Positions 1 to 4,845 of a stretch of 5,552 nt of DNA are shown here, one piece after another. The stretch comes from Bacteroidales bacterium (lineage in GTDB: Bacteria; Bacteroidota; Bacteroidia; Bacteroidales; VadinHA17). The DNA lies in contig JAITVX010000236.1 in the NCBI GenBank assembly GCA_031285575.1, forward strand, positions 1-5,552, given 5' to 3'. Position numbers and translations under genes: made by a program. The notes under the pieces are model-generated. The model did no database searches, was not told the origin of the DNA, and was given only the letters and a program-made list of their open reading frames with translations. Numbering within the stretch: the stretch's first letter is position 1; each line of letters starts with the position of its first letter.

Positions 1-2
1 AA

Positions 3-77
3 ATAATATGGTGCTGTTTTGATTTGAAAACCCCTGAAGAGGAGTTCCAAATCTCGTTTGAGGTCATTGTTGGGTGA
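3..77 (+). CDS. Possible C-terminal tail of a transposase (IS30-like), cut by the window edge
   Basis: An open frame runs in from the left edge and stops at TGA 75-77, giving 24 residues. It contains FDLKTPEEEF, which resembles the conserved end of IS30-type DDE transposases, where a segment of the form RPRK..L.(F/Y)KTP.E.F lies near the C-terminus. The preceding RPRK motif is not seen; the frame reads IIWCC instead, while the neighbouring frame reads Asn-Asn at the very edge, so the copy may be decayed. A tail this short cannot prove the family, and an open frame of 24 codons is not rare by chance. A competing minus-strand frame (91 to 1) covers the same bases. Confidence 0.25.
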   Translation: MIWCCFDLKTPEEEFQISFEVIVG

Positions 78-81
78 TTTG

Positions 82-96
82 TTATTATCATAATAA
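82..96. repeat. Short perfect palindrome (7-bp arms, 1-nt centre)
   Basis: TTATTAT, then C, then ATAATAA. It lies 5 nt after the stop of the possible transposase tail and just downstream of the leftward promoter-like motif. It could be a protein-binding site or part of an element end. In AT-rich DNA a palindrome this short may also be chance. Confidence 0.3.
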
Positions 97-105
97 AAAT
101 TTCCG

Positions 106-113
106 CAAAGGTA
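106..113 (-). promoter_or_regulatory. Bacteroidota -7-like promoter element (TACCTTTG), leftward
   Basis: On the minus strand the bases read TACCTTTG followed by C, an exact match to the TAnnTTTG -7 element used by the primary sigma factor of Bacteroidota. No TTTG or TTG sits 19-21 nt upstream, so only half the promoter is supported. If active, transcription would start near 98-101 and run off the left edge, where a minus-strand frame opens with ATG at 91 or, in frame, at 67. Confidence 0.35.
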
Positions 114-162
114 AAAGAATTTATTTGGAATAACGGCGTAGCGATTTACAATCATGGCCGAC

Positions 163-177
163 GCATAAAATTTATGC
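163..177. repeat. Short perfect palindrome, possible operator or 3' hairpin
   Basis: GCATAAA, then A, then TTTATGC: 7-bp arms around one base. It lies 49 nt downstream of the stop of the response regulator gene. It may serve as a binding site or as a 3' stem for that transcript, but no T tract follows on the minus strand, so I do not call it a terminator. Confidence 0.3.
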
Positions 178-225
178 ACTCAGGCACTGGCGGACAAACT
201 TAGCCTGTTGAAGTGCCGTGCCATG

Positions 226-609
226 TTATATTTTCGATACGTCGCCGGCGTTTTTTATAATACTTTCAATACGGGCTTTCATGTCTTCCAGCTTAAACGG
301 CTTGGTGAGGTAGCCGCTGGCGCCCAAATCGAGTGCATAATTCATTGTTTCTTCAACGTTTGACCGTGTAAGGATAAGAACCGGCATCTGGCTTTTCAAC
401 TCGTCTCTTACGTGCGTAATAAGTTCCAGCCCACTGCTTACCGGCATATATAAATCGGTTATCAGAAAATTAACATCCCTGTCGCTGTTCAGAATATGTA
501 TGGCATCTTTTCCATTATCGGCCTTTACTACGCTGTGTCCGTCTTTTTTTAGCTGGAACTCCAGTGCTTTCAGCGTCATCGGGTCGTCATCGCAAATCAG
601 TACTTTCAT
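226..609 (-). CDS. Single-domain response regulator (CheY-like receiver)
   Basis: This 127-residue cytoplasmic protein consists of one receiver domain and has no output domain. The signature residues are all present: the acidic cluster D7-D8-D9 for Mg2+, the phospho-acceptor D52 in FLITDLYMP, the switch T81, and K103 followed by P104 near the C-terminus. It should accept a phosphoryl group from a histidine phosphotransfer protein or a kinase and signal by protein-protein contact, or act as a phosphate sink. The ATG lies 3 nt after the stop of the Hpt gene, so the two are almost certainly co-transcribed and probably translationally coupled; no Shine-Dalgarno is evident. No DNA-binding or enzymatic domain follows, so the target is unknown. 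The domain assignment is very secure; the pathway is not. Confidence 0.95.
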   Translation of the reverse strand: MKVLICDDDPMTLKALEFQLKKDGHSVVKADNGKDAIHILNSDRDVNFLITDLYMPVSSGLELITHVRDELKSQMPVLILTRSNVEETMNYALDLGASGYLTKPFKLEDMKARIESIIKNAGDVSKI

Positions 610-612
610 CTG

Positions 613-951
613 TTATAATATTTTTCTCAGTTCGTCGATTAATACCAGGCTACCGGCGCACATACGGTTTGTCATTGCAGCTATTTCGTTTAAATTGCCG
701 CCGGCTTTTATCTCTTTTTCAACACTGGCCGCAAGTTCAAACAGCGCCTGCGAATCCATATAGGCATAATTCGGAGCCAGCTTGTGCGCTATTGCTCCTA
801 TGGCCTTCCACTCGCCTATTTCCATAAGCCGTTGCATGTTCTCTGTTTCCGCCGAAACACTGTCGATAAAGGTAACCACCATATCCTTTACAAAGGCATC
901 ATCTCCTCCGGCTATTTCTTTCAGTATATTGAGGCTGTAAAGTTTGTCCAC
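613..951 (-). CDS. Histidine phosphotransfer (Hpt) domain protein
   Basis: A stand-alone four-helix Hpt protein of about 112 residues that relays phosphate between the receiver of a hybrid kinase and another receiver. The active helix carries the phosphorylatable His56 in IAHKLAPNY; the H-K-L-(K/A)-P pattern is common in Bacteroidota Hpt domains. The usual glycine ten residues after the His is Asp66 here. The N-terminal VDKLYSLNILKEIAGGDDAF is the standard first helix and loop. No in-frame ATG precedes this helix at a sensible distance. GTG at 949-951 gives a normal domain length and lies about 25 nt after the predicted transcription start; TTG at 964-966 would add five residues. The partner receiver is encoded 3 nt downstream. 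The kinase feeding the pair is not in the window. Confidence 0.85.
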   Translation of the reverse strand: MDKLYSLNILKEIAGGDDAFVKDMVVTFIDSVSAETENMQRLMEIGEWKAIGAIAHKLAPNYAYMDSQALFELAASVEKEIKAGGNLNEIAAMTNRMCAGSLVLIDELRKIL

Positions 952-981
952 CTGTTTTAATGACAAAAAAAATAAAGAGTA

Positions 982-1013
982 CAAACATACAGTGAAAAAA
1001 ACGGTTTTGCAAA
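982..1013 (-). promoter_or_regulatory. Bacteroidota-type promoter for the Hpt-receiver operon
   Basis: Minus strand: TTTG at 1013-1010, then exactly 20 nt, then TATGTTTG at 989-982. This matches the -33 (TTTG) and -7 (TAnnTTTG) elements of the Bacteroidota housekeeping promoter with the correct spacing. It lies in the 94-nt gap between the stop of the glycosidase gene and the Hpt start. It predicts a start site near 975-978 and argues that the phosphorelay pair does not depend on read-through from the gene upstream. Confidence 0.65.
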
Positions 1014-1045
1014 TGCGGCGAAGAAGAAGTCGGGGCAAATTACTT

Positions 1046-3703
1046 CTATTTGGGTGCAAACACCGTGCTGTTGAGGCCTGCGCGGATGATCGACAGTGAG
1101 GCTTTTTCTGTTTCCCGGAACATGCCGGCATCAAGTATTTCTTCGTTGTTCAATTCCCAACCGGGCCATGTGAGAGTAGGCTGTTCCGCCACTTCGTCGC
1201 GATAGACCATCGTTACGGCTATTCCTTCCGAGTGGATGGAATTAAGGTATTGTCTGCCGCATCCCCAGTTATTGAGGCAAAATGCGGGGCCTTCAGCGTC
1301 GTCGATAACCATGGAGCTGCTTGGGTCGGCAAAATGCAGCAGCGTCCACGGGATGCGGACATGAATGCTGCCTTGCTTTACATGAACGGCATGGTGCGTG
1401 CCGGGGCTGCCATTTCCCTTATATATGTTCAGCTTGCCAATGTCCTGAATGTTGGGAAACAAATATGTTTCATCGTTTTGCCACCGGTAGGGTATCCATG
1501 GCTCGCCGTCGGTGGCCTTTGTCTGAAAAGCCGGCGAAAAGCAATTCATGAATATGGCTCCCTGCATGTTGTATGCATTTGTTACAAACAGCCTGGCCGA
1601 ATCGGCTGTGAGCCTTACCAGAAACTCGGCGCGGTTTCTGAGCGCGTTTTTATGGTTGGGAAGTATGCTTTCGCCCATGTTGCGCCTGTATGTATCGAAC
1701 GCTACCCAGAGGGTGTCGCCTTCAGCCAGCGGCGATTTCAGGGTTGTTTCAATGATGAAGAAGGCAAAATCGTGCCACACTGTTGCCTGCGAAATTTTAT
1801 TGAAGCCGTAGCTTGTGGTTTTCCTGCCGGCGTAATATTGTGGGGCGGGTTCAAAACGGATGAGGCCGTAGTTGTTTTCGGGACTGCTGATGTTGTGCCA
1901 CAGATGCCGTCTGCCGGAGGTGAGCGGATGGGTAATCCAGGTGGTTTTGAACCACTCGTCCATCCACGAAAACATAAGCCCGCCGCCGCAGTCGGTATCG
2001 TATATGTTGTGCAGCATCCGCATGTTGAAATTTCCCTGCTGCTCTTCCGACATTCCGCCATGATGCATTCCGCTTGGCGAGTATCGCGCATTGCCCCAGC
2101 TTGTGGGCACTCCAAATTCGGTAATCAGCAGCGGATAGTCGTAATGCGCTTTCAAATCGCGAATATAGGCCAGGTATGGGTTAGGCCCCGTTTTATCGGA
2201 TGTATTCTGATATCGTTCGTCTTTGCTGATAAAATTAGGATAATACGGATAGGCATGGTAGGATATGAAAAGCCCGCCAGGTGCATCGGCAAGTACAATT
2301 TTATTCAGGTCGATTTCCTGTGCATCTTCAACGCCGGTGGGCGATTCGCTTGGGTGCGTCAGCGGGTCGAGCGTAGGCCAGCTCGAGAATGCAACGGGGC
2401 GGCTGGTGCGGTAGTTTGCCTTTTCGTGTGCAATCAGATTGTTGAGCCGTTCGGCAACCCATGTTTCAGAAGGTGTAGCGCCCGATATGGAAAGGTGTGC
2501 TCCCGAATATTCAGAGCTGCCCGGATTCATACTGTTGGTTTCTGCTATTTCGTATGCATGTACTTCGCGCCCTATTATCAGGCCAAGCGTCCACTGCGAA
2601 ACGTCGGCGGTAAAATTGCCGTATGCATACCCGTAGCGGTGCCCGAGGTTTTTATTTCCGTGCAGGCAGTCGATGGCATCGCTTATGTCTTTGTCAAATT
2701 CGGTGGTCAGTTCATGCAGGTCGGTATTATAGCCGGGGTATTCTTCGTTGAGCCATACGCCCTGCAGAAGGTACAGCGGTTTGCCGGGATTTTCCCTGTT
2801 GTAGCGGGCAAATTCTTCGTAAAAACGCGGGTAGTGCAGCGTATATATGCGCACGGTGTTGAATCCGGCTTCGGCCATCATCCTGAACCACCGCGCATAC
2901 TGTTCCGACGATATGGCCAGCTGACCGGGCAGCGAACCGGGTACTGCCGCACCGAGGTTGACACCCTTAATGAAAAAGGGGGCGTATCCTTCGCCGTTAT
3001 ATTTTCCGAGATAGTTGCCCGTTGTGCTGAACGGCACCCATGCATCGCGGTTTATTACAAAGTTCTGTATGCTTACGGCCGACATGTCTATTCCGGTAAC
3101 AGTATGGTCTTCAAAACCGGTTCCGCTCACCACGGCGTCGTATATCCTGGAAGCCGTGCTGCTCCTTGTTCTGGGGCGGGACTGCTGTGCGTATTCTGCC
3201 GCCACAGGCGTTACGGTATTTTCGCCGCCCAGTATAATCATCTTCACCGACTTCCGACTGCCGCCCGAACTGAGCACACATATATACACGCCCTTCCCTA
3301 CGCCGGGTGCCGACCGTGTATCCCACACCGTCTGATGCCTGCCGGGGCTGAAGTTACGGTCTTCAATAACATGCAGCTTCTGCCCCGACATGCTGTAAAC
3401 GGCCAGCTCGGCGCGTCCCGGCTCGGCGATATAAAAAGAAATAACCGACTGGCTGTTGAACGGATTGGGATAAATATACAGTTCCGGCGAATCATCCTGT
3501 GCCTCCAGGTCAATACTGTAATATCCGACTGCGTTGCTGTATGCCTGAACGGTTGTGCCTGCAGCGCCGGTAAACGCTACTCGCGCCCCTGCAACCGGAC
3601 TTCCGCTGCGGTCGGTAACCGTGCCCGATACAAGCGATGCAAACGCATGCACGGGAATTGCAGCAAGCAAAATAACACTGATATGGTATAAAACATGGTT
3701 CAT
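1046..3703 (-). CDS. Secreted multidomain glycoside-hydrolase-like protein (clan GH-A type TIM barrel) with N-terminal FlgD/T9SS-like domain
   Basis: 885 residues, probably a secreted or cell-surface polysaccharide-active enzyme. Residues 1-22 form a signal peptide, with likely cleavage after HAFA. About 26-68 is a carboxypeptidase-regulatory-like beta-sandwich (SGTVTDRSGSPVAGARV). About 75-160 is a FlgD / type IX sorting-like Ig domain with YPNPFN at 78-83, followed by GVYICVL and KMIILGG. About 240-620 is a TIM barrel beginning FFIKGVNLGAAVPG. Candidate catalytic acids are E380 (LIIGRE) for acid/base and E529 (LLITEFG) for nucleophile, with a conserved-looking MFSWMDEWF at 577-585. Residues 640-840 are beta-rich and resemble a carbohydrate-binding or accessory sandwich. 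The substrate cannot be read from the sequence. ATG 3703 has no Shine-Dalgarno, as usual in this phylum. There is no C-terminal sorting domain; the protein ends NSTVFAPK. GH-A membership is inferred from motifs, without an alignment. Confidence 0.88.
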   Translation of the reverse strand: MNHVLYHISVILLAAIPVHAFASLVSGTVTDRSGSPVAGARVAFTGAAGTTVQAYSNAVGYYSIDLEAQDDSPELYIYPNPFNSQSVISFYIAEPGRAELAVYSMSGQKLHVIEDRNFSPGRHQTVWDTRSAPGVGKGVYICVLSSGGSRKSVKMIILGGENTVTPVAAEYAQQSRPRTRSSTASRIYDAVVSGTGFEDHTVTGIDMSAVSIQNFVINRDAWVPFSTTGNYLGKYNGEGYAPFFIKGVNLGAAVPGSLPGQLAISSEQYARWFRMMAEAGFNTVRIYTLHYPRFYEEFARYNRENPGKPLYLLQGVWLNEEYPGYNTDLHELTTEFDKDISDAIDCLHGNKNLGHRYGYAYGNFTADVSQWTLGLIIGREVHAYEIAETNSMNPGSSEYSGAHLSISGATPSETWVAERLNNLIAHEKANYRTSRPVAFSSWPTLDPLTHPSESPTGVEDAQEIDLNKIVLADAPGGLFISYHAYPYYPNFISKDERYQNTSDKTGPNPYLAYIRDLKAHYDYPLLITEFGVPTSWGNARYSPSGMHHGGMSEEQQGNFNMRMLHNIYDTDCGGGLMFSWMDEWFKTTWITHPLTSGRRHLWHNISSPENNYGLIRFEPAPQYYAGRKTTSYGFNKISQATVWHDFAFFIIETTLKSPLAEGDTLWVAFDTYRRNMGESILPNHKNALRNRAEFLVRLTADSARLFVTNAYNMQGAIFMNCFSPAFQTKATDGEPWIPYRWQNDETYLFPNIQDIGKLNIYKGNGSPGTHHAVHVKQGSIHVRIPWTLLHFADPSSSMVIDDAEGPAFCLNNWGCGRQYLNSIHSEGIAVTMVYRDEVAEQPTLTWPGWELNNEEILDAGMFRETEKASLSIIRAGLNSTVFAPK

Positions 3704-3732
3704 GGTGGAGTAATCATATTAAAACAGTGTTG

Positions 3733-3779
3733 CGAAGTTACGCATACACAACAATATAATCAATATGGTTGCAAAGTTA
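3733..3779 (-). promoter_or_regulatory. Candidate promoter(s) of the glycosidase gene
   Basis: Two -7-like elements occur on the minus strand upstream of ATG 3703. The distal one, TAACTTTG at 3779-3772, matches TAnnTTTG exactly but has no clear -33 element. The proximal one, TAACTTCG at 3740-3733, has one mismatch but is preceded by TTG at 3763-3761 with 20-nt spacing, and would give a leader of about 25 nt. Either or both may be used. The gap is strongly AT-rich, and I see no comparable plus-strand promoter for the lipoprotein gene on the other side. Confidence 0.45.
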
Positions 3780-3946
3780 TTTCATAGAATGATTATTTCG
3801 CTTCATTGCGGATGATGAATTTCAATATCAGGCTTCTTCGGAAAGTAAATTATAAAATATCTTACTATATCTAAATGCAGGTAATAGCGGCAACAGTATT
3901 TACGGGATGCAAGAAGGACGACCCCAAGGACGCCCCCGCAACACCC

Positions 3947-4475
3947 GTCATCACCATCACCACCCAGCCCGCAAGCGCCACCGTTACGGAGGGGAACATC
4001 ACGGGCAACCTCACCGTGGCGGCCACCGTTACCGAAGGCAAAACGGCCGCGTACCAGTGGTACAGCAACACGACGGCGAGCAACACGGACGGCACGGCCG
4101 TCAGTGGCACAACAGGCGTATTGTTCGCCATCCCGGTCACGCTTGTGGTGGGGGACGTATTATTATTTCTGCGAGGTGAACGCCGAAGGTGCGAAAACCG
4201 TGCAGTCGAATGCCGCTACCGTAACGGTGAGCGCCAAGCCTATGCCCGTGATCACCATCACCGCGCAGCCTGCCGCGCCCGCCTACCAATGGTACAGCAA
4301 CACCACGGCGAGCAGCGAGGGCGGCACGGCCATCGACGGCGCAACCGCCGCAAGCTACACCCTGTCGGCCACGCTCGCGGCAGGCACGTACTACTATTTT
4401 GCAGAGGTGAGCGTCGAGGGCGCTACCGCAGTGCGCTCCAACGCCGTAACAGTAACGGTAGGAGCCAAGCCCGCC
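3947..4475 (+). repeat. Tandem Ig-like module repeat, second copy shortened
   Basis: Unit 1 (3947-4247) and unit 2 (4248-4475) both begin with codons for VITIT.QPA and end near SNA.TVTV.AKP. The stretch around TACCA(G/A)TGGTACAGCAACAC is nearly identical between them at the DNA level. Unit 1 is 100 codons after correcting the extra G and unit 2 is 76, with the missing codons lying between QPA and AYQWYS. Inside unit 1 a 17-bp direct repeat (3977-3993 and 4022-4038, 15 of 17 bases equal) encodes ATVTEG twice, 45 bp apart. Confidence 0.75.
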
Positions 4476-4767
4476 GTCGTTATCGGCAAGCAGAAAAACA
4501 CAATTACCGCAGGCGTGGGAGACGTAGTGTATTTCGACATCTCGGCGACAGGCGTCGAGATCAGCGACCAAGCCTCAGTCCTTGCCGATAAGACAGATGC
4601 ATGGTACGCCGCCGCCGAGGGAGGAACCGCCCTGCCCAAAAAGCCGGAAGGCATAGGACAAATCGGCTATAACAGCGAGAGCGGCCGACTCCAAGTCTTA
4701 GTCAATCGGTTTAGCACGGCAGGCGACTTATACTTCACCGTAACCTACGAGGGCGTAACTTCCAACC

Positions 4768-4802
4768 GCGTGAAAACTGGCATCGGGTTACACGCTTTTT
4801 TT
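4768..4802 (+). terminator. Possible rho-independent terminator inside the lipoprotein 3' end
   Basis: GCGTG (4768-4772) pairs with CACGC (4791-4795), with a further AAC/GTT helix inside (4774/4775-area with 4787-4789), and seven T follow directly (4796-4802). This is the layout of an intrinsic terminator for plus-strand transcription. It lies about 65 nt before the stop of the open frame, where a terminator would not be expected, which suggests that the original gene ended earlier and that the last 25 or so residues are spurious. The 5-bp outer stem is modest, so chance is possible. Confidence 0.4.
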
Positions 4803-4845
4803 GAAAGAGGCAGGGAAATGCAATATATCCCACGTTCCCGTATTA

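Noticed and set aside
1..91. Minus-strand partial gene starting at ATG 91 or 67
   Set aside because: Only 22-30 codons are visible, no family is recognisable, and it competes with a transposase-like reading on the other strand; kept only as a finding.
183..217. GGCACT / AGTGCC inverted repeat as a terminator for the receiver gene
   Set aside because: Six-base arms with a 23-nt loop and no T tract on the minus strand; too weak to call.
500..827. Plus-strand frames antisense to the receiver and Hpt genes
   Set aside because: They overlap well-supported genes and encode Ser/Phe-rich sequence without motifs.
613..1134. Extended 173-residue version of the Hpt protein starting at 1134
   Set aside because: It would overlap the glycosidase 3' end by 89 nt, start upstream of the consensus promoter at 982-1013, and add about 60 residues of basic, low-quality sequence before the Hpt fold.
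1232..3691. Long plus-strand open frame (819 codons) antisense to the glycosidase
   Set aside because: It shares codon boundaries with the glycosidase, and its product is rich in Cys, Arg and Gly with no recognisable domain, while the minus-strand frame has a signal peptide and several clear domains.
3907..4179. Plus-strand His/Arg-rich frame within the lipoprotein
   Set aside because: A shadow of the Ig-repeat coding frame; runs of His come from ATCACC-type codons read out of phase.
4137..4571. Minus-strand frame antisense to the Ig repeats
   Set aside because: Its Gly-Arg-rich product mirrors the GC-rich repeats; it has no domain and no promoter.
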